Translations under genes and position numbers: made by a program
Shown: one piece after another, positions 24,891 to 33,660 of the stretch
How the letters are laid out: the number at the start of each line of letters is the position of its first letter
How positions within the stretch are numbered: position 1 is the first letter of the stretch
The notes under the pieces: generated by a model
The model's database searches: none
Told to the model about the DNA's origin: nothing
Seen by the model: the letters and a program-made list of their open reading frames with translations, nothing else
Source of the DNA: an uncultured Eubacteriales bacterium
Lineage (GTDB): Bacteria; Bacillota; Clostridia; Tissierellales; Peptoniphilaceae
DNA: 64,000 nucleotides
Direction of reading: 5' to 3'
Assembly: GCA_900539725.1 (NCBI GenBank)
Contig: UQDI01000002.1
Location: 29,508 to 93,507 of the forward strand

Positions 24891-25761
24891 GCTTGCTTTG
24901 AAGCAAGTTGAACTTGTTTTTAGTAAACTTAAAGAATTTTATGATATTGATTACGAAGTAGTTGGCATAAATACGCTTGGCGACATCGATAAGAAGACCT
25001 CAATTAGTCAAATGGGCGGCAAAGGTGTCTTCGTTAGAGCGATTGAAGAGGCTCTTAAGGACGGCAGGATTGATATCGCTGTTCACTCCTTAAAGGACAT
25101 GACGTCTGAGATTGAAGATGGTCTTGAGATTATCTACTTTGGTGATAGGGCTAGGCGCAATGACATCGTTGTTCTAAATGAAAAACACAAGGGTAAGACT
25201 GAGCTTGAAAGCGGGATGAGAGTTGCAACTGGCTCGCTTCGTAGGAAGTTCTTACTAGCTATGGATGAAAAAGATTATGAGATAGCCGAGATACGCGGCA
25301 ATATCGAGTCAAGGATAGCAAAGCTTGATATAGAGGGCTTCGACGCCATAATACTATCAAGAGCGGCCATAGACAGACTTGACTTAGCTGATGGACTTTG
25401 TGGACGCATCATAGACTTGGACGAAGAAGCATTCTTGCCATCGCCATGTCAAGGGGTTATAGCACTTGAAGTTAATAAAGAAAATCATGAGCTTAAAGAG
25501 ATGCTTAAGTCAATACAAGATGAAAAAACCGATTACGAAGTCGGCATAGAACGAGCATTTTTAGCTGAGTCAGGCGCTTCATGTAACAAGCCACTCGGCA
25601 TTCACGTAGTGAGTGAAGCTAATAAGGCGCACGTTAAAGCCTTTATGGCCTCGGATGACCTAAAGAGATATAGATTTATAAATTTTGATACGGATAAAGA
25701 AAATTATTTAGCTGATGTAAAGAAAAACACTGAAGTGATTAAAGGAGATATAGATGTCTAA
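24859..25761 (+). CDS. hemC: Porphobilinogen deaminase (hydroxymethylbilane synthase)
   Basis: This enzyme of about 300 residues polymerises four porphobilinogens. It shows KLRVGTRTSRLALKQVE at the N-terminus, VHSLKDM, ATGSLRRK (substrate-binding Arg residues), and the dipyrromethane-cofactor Cys in ESGASCNKPLG. I place the start at a TTG at 24859, 10 bp after AAAGGAG. Another in-frame TTG at 24850 sits almost on the ribosome binding site and is less likely. The gene overlaps its upstream neighbour by 32 bp and the next one by 8 bp. Confidence 0.93.
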   Translation: MKLRVGTRTSRLALKQVELVFSKLKEFYDIDYEVVGINTLGDIDKKTSISQMGGKGVFVRAIEEALKDGRIDIAVHSLKDMTSEIEDGLEIIYFGDRARRNDIVVLNEKHKGKTELESGMRVATGSLRRKFLLAMDEKDYEIAEIRGNIESRIAKLDIEGFDAIILSRAAIDRLDLADGLCGRIIDLDEEAFLPSPCQGVIALEVNKENHELKEMLKSIQDEKTDYEVGIERAFLAESGASCNKPLGIHVVSEANKAHVKAFMASDDLKRYRFINFDTDKENYLADVKKNTEVIKGDIDV

Positions 25762-27232
25762 AGTATATTTAGTAGGAGCGGGCCCTGGTGATGAGGGCCT
25801 AATTACTGTCAAAGGTTTAAGGCTGATACAAAGGGCCGACTATATAATTTATGACAGGCTCATCAATTACAATTTACTCAATGAAAAAAAGGCAGATGCG
25901 AAGATTTTTTACGTGGGCAAAGAGGGTATGAAGTCCTCATGGAAGCAAGAAGCAATCAATGATTTGCTACTTAAGTGCGCGAGCGATGAGGGTAAGATCA
26001 CAGTTAGACTAAAGGGAGGCGATCCGCTTGTCTTTGGCCGCGGCTCTGAAGAAGCACTTTACTTAAAGGAGCACGGAATTAAATCAGAGATAGTTCCTGG
26101 CATCTCATCATCAATTGGCGGCCTTATCTATGCGGGCATACCAACGACTCACAGAGAAACGTCGAGGAGCTTCCACGTCTTTACCGGCCACACAATGGAT
26201 GGCCCAGCCGAGCTTGACTGGGTAACCCTCGCTCATATGGAGGGAACTCTAATCTTTCTTATGGCGATGAGCAATATCGAGACCATAGCTGATAAACTTA
26301 TCGCGGCAGGCAAAGATCCAAATACAAAGGCAGCCTTCATATACAAGGCGAGTAGAGCGGATCAAAGGTCCTTCACTACTACACTTAAGGACGCTTACGA
26401 ATGCAAAACTATTAACAATATCAAAAACCCATCGGTTTTTGTCGTTGGTGACGTAGTTCAATTTGCACCTGAGATAGACTTTTTCGGAGATAGGCCTCTT
26501 AAGGATAGGTCCTTTATTTTGCTTAGAAAAAAAGAATTCAATCAAGACTTTAAAGATTTTCTAATCGATAATAAGGCAGAATTTTTAGAGCTAGAGACTA
26601 TTAAGTATACGCCCATCCATGACCATGGTTTTGATGAGGCGCTAAAAAATATCGAAGCTTATAAATATTTAATATTAACAAGCCGAAACGCAGTAGAATT
26701 CTTCTTCAAGAGGGCGCTTGAGCTTGGTATAGACTTTAGAAGATTTGCAAATATTAAGATAGCCTCAATCGGTCAAAAGACTATGAAGGACATAGAGACT
26801 TACGGCTTTAAAGCAGATTACGTTTCTGAAAAATATACATCAGATGAAATGATTAAGAATATCACATCAAAGTTCGAAAAGGGCGCTAAGGTGCTTTACC
26901 CGCACTCAGACAAGGCGAAGGGCAATATTAGAGCAGCACTTGAGGCTTACGATGTGGATGCCTTTGAAATATACAAAAACAGCGACGAAGCTTATGAGAA
27001 GATGTATTTAGAAGATAGGGTTTATGACATATTCTTCTTCTCATCATCGGAGGCCATTAGCTTCAATAAATTTTATCCAGAGCTAATGTCAAAGGCAAGG
27101 ATATACTCAATCGGGCCATACACTACAAAGAGCATAGAGGCCATGGGCTACAAAGTCTACAAAGAGGCCAAGGTGCATGACTCAGAAGGTATGATAGATT
27201 TAGTAAAAGAGGAGATTAATTATGAAAAATAG
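25754..27232 (+). CDS. cobA-hemD: Uroporphyrinogen-III C-methyltransferase / uroporphyrinogen-III synthase fusion
   Basis: This 492-residue two-domain enzyme links hydroxymethylbilane to precorrin-2. The N-terminal SUMT domain (1-240) shows KVYLVGAGPGDEGLITVKG, YVGKE, VRLKGGDPLVFGRGSEE and VPGISS-type motifs. The C-terminal domain (about 255-490) resembles uroporphyrinogen-III synthase (YLILTSRNAVEFFF, SIGQKTMKDIETYGFKADYV, ILYSIGPYTTKSIEAMGYKV-like segments). Such fusions are common in clostridia and relatives. It overlaps hemC by 8 bp and hemB by 11 bp. Confidence 0.93.
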   Translation: MSKVYLVGAGPGDEGLITVKGLRLIQRADYIIYDRLINYNLLNEKKADAKIFYVGKEGMKSSWKQEAINDLLLKCASDEGKITVRLKGGDPLVFGRGSEEALYLKEHGIKSEIVPGISSSIGGLIYAGIPTTHRETSRSFHVFTGHTMDGPAELDWVTLAHMEGTLIFLMAMSNIETIADKLIAAGKDPNTKAAFIYKASRADQRSFTTTLKDAYECKTINNIKNPSVFVVGDVVQFAPEIDFFGDRPLKDRSFILLRKKEFNQDFKDFLIDNKAEFLELETIKYTPIHDHGFDEALKNIEAYKYLILTSRNAVEFFFKRALELGIDFRRFANIKIASIGQKTMKDIETYGFKADYVSEKYTSDEMIKNITSKFEKGAKVLYPHSDKAKGNIRAALEAYDVDAFEIYKNSDEAYEKMYLEDRVYDIFFFSSSEAISFNKFYPELMSKARIYSIGPYTTKSIEAMGYKVYKEAKVHDSEGMIDLVKEEINYEK

Positions 27233-28178
27233 AATGAGAAGACTTAGATTAAACGCAAATATCAGAGAAATGTTTGCTGAAACATCACTAAGAAAAGAAG
27301 ATCTTATCTATCCACTCTTTGTGAAAGATGGGGTAAATGAGGTCGAAGAGATAAAGAGCCTAAAAGGACAAAAGCAATACACTGTCGATAGGCTTGACGA
27401 AGTAATCAAAGAGTTAAAGGACTTAGGTATACGCTCAGTGATTTTATTTGGCGTGCCTGATCATAAGGACGCGTGCGGCTCAGGCGCTTATGCAAAGGAC
27501 GGCGTCGTTCAAAGAGCTATCAGAAAGATCAAAGAGATAGACAAGGACTTCATCGTTATAGGTGACGTCTGCATGTGCGAGTACACTGATCACGGTCACT
27601 GCGGCATACTTCATGGTGATTATGTTGATAACGACGAAACCGTTTCCTATTTACAAAAGATAGCCGTGTCAATGGTAGAAGCAGGAGTAGATATAGTCGC
27701 TCCATCTGATATGATGGACGGACGTGTAGCAAAGATTAGAGAAGCGCTTGATGAGGCTGGATACATAAACGTATCAATTATGAGCTACGCATCGAAATTC
27801 GCTTCAAACTACTACGGTCCATTCAGAGACGCAGCTGGTAGCGCACCAAGCTTTGGCGACAGAAAGCAATATCAAATGGATTACAGAAACAAAAAAGAAG
27901 CGCTTAGAGAAATACTTTCAGATGTAGATGAAGGCGCCGACATGCTTATAGTTAAGCCAGCTATGGCATATGGCGATATAATGAAGCTAGCATCAGAAGA
28001 AACAAATTTACCTATAGTCGCTTACTCAGTTAGTGGTGAGTACGCTATGCTTTATGACGCCGTGGCAAACGGCCTTGTCAAAGAAGATATAATTATGGAG
28101 ACAATGCTATCATTCAAAAGAGCAGGAGCAAATTTAATCATCACATACTTTGCTAAGTACTTAGCGGAAAGATTATAA
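27222..28178 (+). CDS. hemB: Porphobilinogen synthase (delta-aminolevulinate dehydratase)
   Basis: This 318-residue TIM barrel condenses two 5-aminolevulinate molecules. The Cys-rich zinc site is DVCMCEYTDHGHCG (about 125-138). The first active-site Lys is in MSYASKFASNYYGPFRDAA, and the Schiff-base Lys is in MLIVKPAMAYGD. Zinc dependence is expected from the three Cys. Synthesis of 5-aminolevulinate itself (hemA, hemL) is not encoded here, so the operon starts from imported or elsewhere-made ALA. The stop overlaps the rnhA start by one base. Confidence 0.95.
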   Translation: MKNRMRRLRLNANIREMFAETSLRKEDLIYPLFVKDGVNEVEEIKSLKGQKQYTVDRLDEVIKELKDLGIRSVILFGVPDHKDACGSGAYAKDGVVQRAIRKIKEIDKDFIVIGDVCMCEYTDHGHCGILHGDYVDNDETVSYLQKIAVSMVEAGVDIVAPSDMMDGRVAKIREALDEAGYINVSIMSYASKFASNYYGPFRDAAGSAPSFGDRKQYQMDYRNKKEALREILSDVDEGADMLIVKPAMAYGDIMKLASEETNLPIVAYSVSGEYAMLYDAVANGLVKEDIIMETMLSFKRAGANLIITYFAKYLAERL

Positions 28179-28780
28179 TGGCGAAAAAGTATTACGCGGT
28201 TAAGGCAGGGCGCGAAACTGGAATCTTCGAGACATGGGACGAAGCGAAAGAGCAGGTTCATGGCTTTAAGAACGCAATTTATAAATCATTTAAAACTATG
28301 GAAGAGGCAGAAAATTACATGGAGGGTGCTGAGCCCGAGACAAGTCACGAGCTTGATGGCAAGCTCCTTGCTTATGTCGATGGCAGCTTTAGTAATATCT
28401 TAAAAAAATATTCGGCGGCAGCCATCTTCGTAAAGGACGGCGAAGTTATTCACAAGGCCTCGGTGGCTTATGACGATAAGGATCACTTGGCGATTCGTAA
28501 CGTTGCCGGCGAGATAAAGGCGTCTATGCTCGCTATTAACTACGCAATTGACGAGGGCTACGACGAGATCCACATCTACTACGACTACGAAGGCATTCGC
28601 AGCTGGGCGATGGGCTACTGGAAGACTAATAAGGACGCGACTAAGGCTTATAAAAAATTTTTTGATGAGAAAAAAGATAAAGTAGAGGTCCATTTCCATA
28701 AGGTAGAAGCGCATACTGGTGACAAATACAACGAGATGGCAGATAAACTTGCCAAGGAAGCTCTTGTAAAAAGCTCTTGA
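28178..28780 (+). CDS. rnhA: Ribonuclease HI with viroplasmin-like N-terminal domain
   Basis: This 200-residue protein has an N-terminal hybrid-binding domain (KKYYAVKAGRETGIFETWDE, about 3-50), like the caulimovirus viroplasmin fold found in eukaryotic RNase H1. An RNase HI domain follows with catalytic acids in AYVDGSF (about 66-72), GEIKASMLAI, YYDYEGIRSWA and YNEMADKLAKEAL. It removes RNA from RNA-DNA hybrids. Although co-transcribed with the tetrapyrrole genes by one-base overlap with hemB, its function is unrelated. It is followed directly by a new consensus promoter. Confidence 0.92.
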   Translation: MAKKYYAVKAGRETGIFETWDEAKEQVHGFKNAIYKSFKTMEEAENYMEGAEPETSHELDGKLLAYVDGSFSNILKKYSAAAIFVKDGEVIHKASVAYDDKDHLAIRNVAGEIKASMLAINYAIDEGYDEIHIYYDYEGIRSWAMGYWKTNKDATKAYKKFFDEKKDKVEVHFHKVEAHTGDKYNEMADKLAKEALVKSS

Positions 28781-28805
28781 CATTTATATGTCCATAGTAT
28801 ATAAT
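28777..28805 (+). promoter_or_regulatory. Consensus promoter of the Xre-ImmA operon
   Basis: TTGACA at 28777-28782 and TATAAT at 28800-28805, a perfect match with 17-bp spacing. The -35 begins inside the last codons of rnhA. Confidence 0.85.
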
Positions 28806-28850
28806 AAAGGCACTTGAATGACAAAGAAAATATTATAGGAAGGTGAAGAA

Positions 28851-29228
28851 ATGGATTTCGCACAAAAATTAAAAAGATTAAGAGAAAAGGAAGGCATGAC
28901 ACAAACTGATCTTGCCGAAGAACTAGGTCTATCACTTAAGACTATTTCAAGATATGAAGTCAATGGTATGAGACCTCGTAGTAGAAAAATTTATAACCAA
29001 ATGGCTAATATATTTAGAGTTGACGCATCATACCTTTTGGTTGATGATGACGACTACAAGGTTCCAGTTGAGGACCAAAACTATGACATGCTTGTAAATG
29101 GCATGCTAGGCCTATTCGCAGGTGGAACACTTAGCGATGAAGACAAAAAGGCTGTAGTTGAAGCAATCACAGATGCTTACTACAAATCAAAATATCAAGG
29201 CAATAATAATAAGGAAAGTAAAAATTAG
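28851..29228 (+). CDS. Xre-family helix-turn-helix regulator
   Basis: This 125-residue protein has an N-terminal HTH domain (FAQKLKRLREKEGMTQTDLA, recognition helix ELGLSLKTISRYEVNGM, about 3-50), like Cro/CI-type repressors and ImmR. The C-terminal part is short and hydrophilic and could serve dimerisation or proteolytic control. Its stop overlaps the GTG start of an ImmA-like metalloprotease gene. This repeats the ImmR-ImmA arrangement, in which the protease cleaves the repressor on a signal. No phage or integrative element genes are nearby, so this looks like a domesticated stress switch. Confidence 0.88.
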   Translation: MDFAQKLKRLREKEGMTQTDLAEELGLSLKTISRYEVNGMRPRSRKIYNQMANIFRVDASYLLVDDDDYKVPVEDQNYDMLVNGMLGLFAGGTLSDEDKKAVVEAITDAYYKSKYQGNNNKESKN

Positions 29229-29770
29229 TGAGCGAAAAATATTTAGATGATGCACTTGCATTGATTGAGGAGCACGGAACTAATGATCCTTACGAGATAC
29301 TTGAAAACCTCGGCGTAGTAGTCATACCCATAAACATAGGTGCGGCTTTTCTAGGCATGTTTAGGATTTTGGATGGCATTAGCTACGTGATCTACAATAC
29401 TCATGCGGATGAGAACGTGATTACACAGGTCTTGGCGCATGAGCTAGGTCACTACCTTTATCACAAGGATTATGCAAGTGAGGCGGAGCTGGCAGATTTT
29501 GGTCTTTCACAAGAGTCTTCAATAATCGAAGCCCAGGCCAATACCTTTGCGGCGCATCTACTTATTGACGAAGACGAAGTTTTAAACACTATAGAGGAAG
29601 GCATGAGCTACATGGAGCTCGCTCAAAGACTGATGGTTGACGAGAACCTCCTTCTTTATAAGCTTAAGTCTATGAAGAAGAGGGGACTGAATATCAATTT
29701 GGGCGAAGTTCCTAGGAGCCAGTTCTTTCAAAATCTAGCAGAGCAAGCTAAAAAATACGAAACAGACTAG
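29228..29770 (+). CDS. ImmA/IrrE-family metallo-endopeptidase
   Basis: This 180-residue zinc protease has the HExxH motif in VLAHELGHYLYHKDY (about 74-88) and a downstream acidic ligand in EAQANTFAAHLLI, standard for COG2856/ImmA-IrrE. The start is GTG at 29228, overlapping the stop of the upstream HTH gene. Such proteases cleave their partner Xre repressors to derepress stress or mobility genes. The target here is most likely the upstream regulator. The next gene, a lipoprotein, begins 11 bp after the stop. Confidence 0.9.
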   Translation: MSEKYLDDALALIEEHGTNDPYEILENLGVVVIPINIGAAFLGMFRILDGISYVIYNTHADENVITQVLAHELGHYLYHKDYASEAELADFGLSQESSIIEAQANTFAAHLLIDEDEVLNTIEEGMSYMELAQRLMVDENLLLYKLKSMKKRGLNINLGEVPRSQFFQNLAEQAKKYETD

Positions 29771-29781
29771 TGGAGGATACT

Positions 29782-30882
29782 ATGAAAAAGAAAATATTAA
29801 GCGCAGTGGCATTACTTGTCCTAGCAAGCTTATTTTTATTTGCGTGCGATGGAGCTAAGGATGCTGCTAAATTTACTATAAAGGATCATTACACAACAGC
29901 AGGAACTAATGGCGTATTAACGTCTTATGATATCGATGGCAAAGAATATGTCATCTTCGATCAATTCTTAGAGCTACTTAACCCAACAATACATAGAGTG
30001 GGCAATGTTTATGAGATGGTTGACGGCGTTCCTATGCCAAAGAAGAGTGAAGATGGCTTCTATTATCTTGACGATGGCATGCTATATAGCACAGAAAAGC
30101 CTATAGAAGCACTTAGACTTGACAGCGAAACTTATGATAAGATGGAAGACGTTAAGTTCCCTATATATTATAAGGACGATGTCATCGCTCTTGATGAGGG
30201 AGTAAAGAAAGTTAATGATACAGTTTTCTATCCACTAGAACATCTAGCAGAAGTATTTGGCTTTAAGGCTGAAAATGGCGAATTTGTTTTTGCAGAAAAA
30301 GATGAAGATGAATTAGAAGTTCTTAATCAAAAGGACTACGACTGGTATATTGACCAAAAAGAAACAGGTCAATACGCTGATAATAACTGCGGACCAAGCT
30401 GCGCTGTAATGAGCTTGTATTTCCAAAAGGGATATGACAAGGCGATCACAGCTGAAACTGCTAGAAACACTCGCGTTAATGATGGTGGCTGGTGGTTCAC
30501 ATCAGACGTTAGTGACTTCTTAAGTGATTCTGGAGTTGAGCACAAAATGAAGTTCTACAAGAACCCAGATAGCTTATTGGCACCGCTTAGAGAAGGCAAG
30601 ATCTGTATCATCTGTATCGATTCATCGACACTTCGTTATAATCCAGATAACAATTCTCGCTTTAACAAGTACTACACAGGTGGCGGCGGTCACTTCATCA
30701 TTGTCAATGGATATAAAGTAGTTGACGGAAGACTTTATTATATAGTAAACGACCCTAACTCTTGGGGCATGAAGTATGCTGACGGCACTTACATGGGTAA
30801 GGACAGATACTACGATGCCATCGACATAGACAAGACAGTTAGAGATTGGTCAAGAGAGTATTACATTGTAGATAATAATTAG
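29782..30882 (+). CDS. Lipoprotein with C39-like papain-fold peptidase domain
   Basis: This 366-residue surface lipoprotein has a lipobox LFAC with the lipidated Cys at residue 22. I chose the ATG at 29782 because GTGGAGGA lies just upstream. After a linker domain (about 30-190), a C39_2-type cysteine peptidase domain contains DNNCGPSCAVMSLYF (catalytic Cys203), GGGHFIIVNGY (His304) and VNDPNSWG (Asp324), a complete triad. It is the third gene of the Xre-ImmA operon, so its expression may be under that protease-repressor control. The substrate is unknown. Confidence 0.82.
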   Translation: MKKKILSAVALLVLASLFLFACDGAKDAAKFTIKDHYTTAGTNGVLTSYDIDGKEYVIFDQFLELLNPTIHRVGNVYEMVDGVPMPKKSEDGFYYLDDGMLYSTEKPIEALRLDSETYDKMEDVKFPIYYKDDVIALDEGVKKVNDTVFYPLEHLAEVFGFKAENGEFVFAEKDEDELEVLNQKDYDWYIDQKETGQYADNNCGPSCAVMSLYFQKGYDKAITAETARNTRVNDGGWWFTSDVSDFLSDSGVEHKMKFYKNPDSLLAPLREGKICIICIDSSTLRYNPDNNSRFNKYYTGGGGHFIIVNGYKVVDGRLYYIVNDPNSWGMKYADGTYMGKDRYYDAIDIDKTVRDWSREYYIVDNN

Positions 30883-30887
30883 TAATA

Positions 30888-30916
30888 ATAGACGGCTTAG
30901 GTCGTCTATTTTTTTG
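30888..30916 (+). terminator. Terminator after the C39 lipoprotein gene
   Basis: ATAGACG pairs with CGTCTAT across an 8-nt loop and is followed by a run of Ts. Confidence 0.85.
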
Positions 30917-30939
30917 TCTAAAAAAGGAGCGAGATAGAA

Positions 30940-32076
30940 GTGGATATACTTGATAAACTTAAAAATAGAGAAGAGGTATATTATCCTATAGAAAGAAATA
31001 GAAATATGGACCTACGCTTTACATTGTACGACGCCTATATTGCAAAGAAGCGCTTCGAACGTTTTGCGCCTCTCTTCATGGAAGCCTTTGAGGAGATAGA
31101 TGGACCATGCTATTACAAAAGCGATTTATATAAGTCAAAGCTTGGAGCTGCGCTTTACCTAAAGCTTGACTCGGAGCTAAAAGTTGCTCACAGCGTTAAG
31201 GCGAGAGGCGGCTTTAATGAGGTCATGGTCAAGGTCGAAGACGTTCTTAAAGAAAATAATATGCTAGATAAATTTGATACTTTAAGTCTTGACGACATAA
31301 GAAAGATTATGGCGGCATATACAATTGAAGTGAGCTCCACTGGCAACTTAGGTCTATCCATAGGCCTATGCGCTAAGGCCTTCGGCTTTAAAGCCAAGGT
31401 GCATATGAGCCGCGACGCAAAGGAGTGGAAGAAAAAATTACTTAGAGAAGCGGGCGCAGAAGTTATTGAATACGATAGCGACTATACATACGCAGTCAAG
31501 ATGGGTAGGTTAAGCGCCGAGCAAAACCCTATGAGCTACTTCGTTGACGACGAGATGAGTGAGAAGCTCTTCCTCGGCTATGCAGCGTCCATTTTTGAAG
31601 TGGCTGAGCAAGTAGCATCAAGCGGTATGAGTCCATCAGATGACGAGCCTCTCCATGTATTTTTGCCATGCGGCGTGGGCGGCGCACCTGGTGGCATTGC
31701 CTTTGCCTTGAGGAGCTTCTTTAAAGACAGCGTCCGTATATACTTTGTAGAGCCCGTTGAGTACCCGTGTATGCTATATAGCTTTGTTCATGGCGAGGCT
31801 GCTTCTGTTAACGATATCGGTCTTGGGGGCAAAACCATTGCCGATGGTCTTGCATGCAGCGCACCATCGAAGCTTGTCTTTCCTATCGTTGACTCACTTG
31901 TCGATGGCTTCTTCACCTTTAACGACGAGAGCATATTAGGAGCAAAAAAAGATATAGAAGCAAGTGATGGAAAAATTGTTGAAGCATCGAGCGCCGCAGC
32001 ACTATTAGCATATGAAAAAATAAATAGACCAAAGAACTCAATACTATGGATCACGGGATCAAATGTTGATAAATAG
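30940..32076 (+). CDS. dsdA: D-serine ammonia-lyase (D-serine dehydratase)
   Basis: This 378-residue PLP enzyme converts D-serine to pyruvate and ammonia. The PLP Lys is in AHSVKARGG (Lys87). The family signature EVSSTGNLGLSIGLCAKAFGF and the following HMSRDAKEWKKKLLREAGAEV match DsdA closely. The glycine-rich phosphate site is LPCGVGGAPGG. It is shorter than the roughly 440-residue E. coli enzyme, mainly at the N-terminus. The start is GTG at 30940 after AAAGGAGC; the first ATG is far inside. It is a single-gene unit. Confidence 0.88.
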   Translation: MDILDKLKNREEVYYPIERNRNMDLRFTLYDAYIAKKRFERFAPLFMEAFEEIDGPCYYKSDLYKSKLGAALYLKLDSELKVAHSVKARGGFNEVMVKVEDVLKENNMLDKFDTLSLDDIRKIMAAYTIEVSSTGNLGLSIGLCAKAFGFKAKVHMSRDAKEWKKKLLREAGAEVIEYDSDYTYAVKMGRLSAEQNPMSYFVDDEMSEKLFLGYAASIFEVAEQVASSGMSPSDDEPLHVFLPCGVGGAPGGIAFALRSFFKDSVRIYFVEPVEYPCMLYSFVHGEAASVNDIGLGGKTIADGLACSAPSKLVFPIVDSLVDGFFTFNDESILGAKKDIEASDGKIVEASSAAALLAYEKINRPKNSILWITGSNVDK

Positions 32077-32087
32077 AACTTAAAGTC

Positions 32088-32116
32088 TTGAATTATAATA
32101 TTGTTAGTGATATAAT
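32088..32116 (+). promoter_or_regulatory. Promoter of the PII-like/antiporter operon
   Basis: TTGAAT at 32088-32093 and TATAAT at 32111-32116, 17-bp spacing. Confidence 0.65.
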
Positions 32117-32135
32117 TAAAATTTGGAGGGATATT

Positions 32136-32474
32136 ATGAATTTATTAGTTGTAATTTTAAATGAAATGGATAAGCTCGATGAATTATTACTTGAACTTTC
32201 CAAAAAATCAATCACAGGAGGTACTATACTTGACAGTCAAGGTATGGCCTCAACACTAGCTGGTTGGCACAAAGACATCAGTGCATTCGGCGGACTTAGA
32301 CAAATACTTAACGGACAAAGACCATTCAACAAAACACTGCTTATGGTGCTTGACGATGAAAAGCTTGTCGTAGCAAAGGAAGTTGTTAAGACTGTTATGG
32401 GCAATATTAACAATGAAAATACAGGAATTATGTTTACTCTTGATGTCAAGAGCGTGGAAGGATTGACTAAATAG
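32136..32474 (+). CDS. PII-like signalling protein
   Basis: This 112-residue protein has a ferredoxin-like PII/CutA layout: MNLLVVILNEMDKLDELLLE as strand-helix 1, GGTILDSQGMAST as the start of a T-loop-like segment, and FNKTLLMVLDDEKLVVAKEVVKTVMG as the second strand-helix unit. I start at ATG 32136, 6 bp after TTGGAGGG. The antiporter gene begins 1 bp after its stop. By analogy with other PII-like proteins encoded next to transporters, it probably binds a small molecule and gates that antiporter. This is inference; no nucleotide-binding residues can be assigned. Confidence 0.7.
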   Translation: MNLLVVILNEMDKLDELLLELSKKSITGGTILDSQGMASTLAGWHKDISAFGGLRQILNGQRPFNKTLLMVLDDEKLVVAKEVVKTVMGNINNENTGIMFTLDVKSVEGLTK

Positions 32475-32475
32475 T

Positions 32476-33660
32476 ATGAATTATGAAATCTTATTACATT
32501 TAGGTACAATCTTACTCGTTGGATTTATAGTTTCAAAAATACTTGGCCTCTTCAAATTTCCAGAGGTAACAGGCTACTTGATAGCAGGTATACTCATAGG
32601 ACCCTCGGTCTTAGGACTAATACCCGAAGAAGCAGTTAAGAACTTTGATATCATCAGTGAAGTCGCTTTAGCCTTCATCGCCTTTTCCATAGGTGCCGAG
32701 CTAAAGTTTGACGATTTAAAAAGAGTGGGCAAGGCGATATTTATAATAACTATACTAGAAGCACTAGTTGCCTTTTTCTTAGTAACAGTAGTTATGCTTT
32801 TACTTGGACAAAGTTTCCCATTCTCACTAGCAATAGGCTCAATCGCGTGCGCAACAGCACCAGCCGCAACACTTATGGTCATTAAGCAATACAAGGCCGA
32901 AGGACCACTAGTTAGGACACTTATTCCAGTCGTTGCACTTGATGACGGCGTTTGTATCATCGCTTTCGGTGTTGCATCAACACTTGCTCAAAACATGATA
33001 CAAGGCGGAGCTTTTTCAATGATGAACATGGTTGGAAAGCCAATAATCCAAATATTTGCTGCCCTTGCTCTAGGTGTAGTAGCAGGCATCATCATGGTTA
33101 AGTCCATGAGATTCATGAAAAACCAAGGACAAATCCAAGCTTCTTTTATAGGTGTAATCTTCCTACTAGCCGCTATATCACTACGCTTTGACCTATCAAG
33201 TCTACTTACTATGATGGCTTTTGGTACAACAATCTGTAACACATCGAGAGAAGAAATGAAAGTCTTTAACGCAATCGAAGTTATTACGCCAGCTATCTTC
33301 CTATGCTTCTTCGTATTATCAGGCGCAGACCTTAACCTAGCTAGCTTAACAAAGGTTGGCTTATTAGGAGCAGCTTATGTTGTAGCTAGAGTCGTAGGTA
33401 AGGCGCTAGGCGCAGGCATTGGCGCAAAGATCGGCAACTTGCCAAGCACAGTACAACAAAACCTAGGTTTCTGCCTTGTTCCTCAAGCCGGCGTTGCCAT
33501 CGGTCTTTCACTAATTGCAAAGAGAATCATACCTGCACCTCATGGAGAAGTAATCAGAGACATAATACTTTCAGCTACAGTTATCTATGAATTGGTAGGA
33601 CCGCTATTAACAAAGATGGCGCTACTTAGAGCTGGAGAAATCAAAAAGGAGAACTTATAA
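32476..33660 (+). CDS. CPA2-family cation/proton antiporter
   Basis: This 394-residue protein with about 12-13 transmembrane helices belongs to the KefB/NapA-like Na+(K+)/H+ exchanger family. Typical segments are FPEVTGYLIAGILIGPSVLGLIP near the N-terminus, FIAFSIGAEL, and ALDDGVCIIAFGVAS with the transport Asp pair (DD at about residues 156-157). It has no C-terminal TrkA-N or other cytosolic domain, unlike KefB, so regulation may come from the PII-like protein encoded 1 bp upstream. Its stop overlaps the following acetyltransferase gene by one base. Confidence 0.87.
   Translation: MNYEILLHLGTILLVGFIVSKILGLFKFPEVTGYLIAGILIGPSVLGLIPEEAVKNFDIISEVALAFIAFSIGAELKFDDLKRVGKAIFIITILEALVAFFLVTVVMLLLGQSFPFSLAIGSIACATAPAATLMVIKQYKAEGPLVRTLIPVVALDDGVCIIAFGVASTLAQNMIQGGAFSMMNMVGKPIIQIFAALALGVVAGIIMVKSMRFMKNQGQIQASFIGVIFLLAAISLRFDLSSLLTMMAFGTTICNTSREEMKVFNAIEVITPAIFLCFFVLSGADLNLASLTKVGLLGAAYVVARVVGKALGAGIGAKIGNLPSTVQQNLGFCLVPQAGVAIGLSLIAKRIIPAPHGEVIRDIILSATVIYELVGPLLTKMALLRAGEIKKENL

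Noticed and set aside
28777..29770. Xre-ImmA pair considered as the edge of an integrative element or prophage
   Set aside because: No integrase, relaxase, attachment repeats or phage genes occur on either side.
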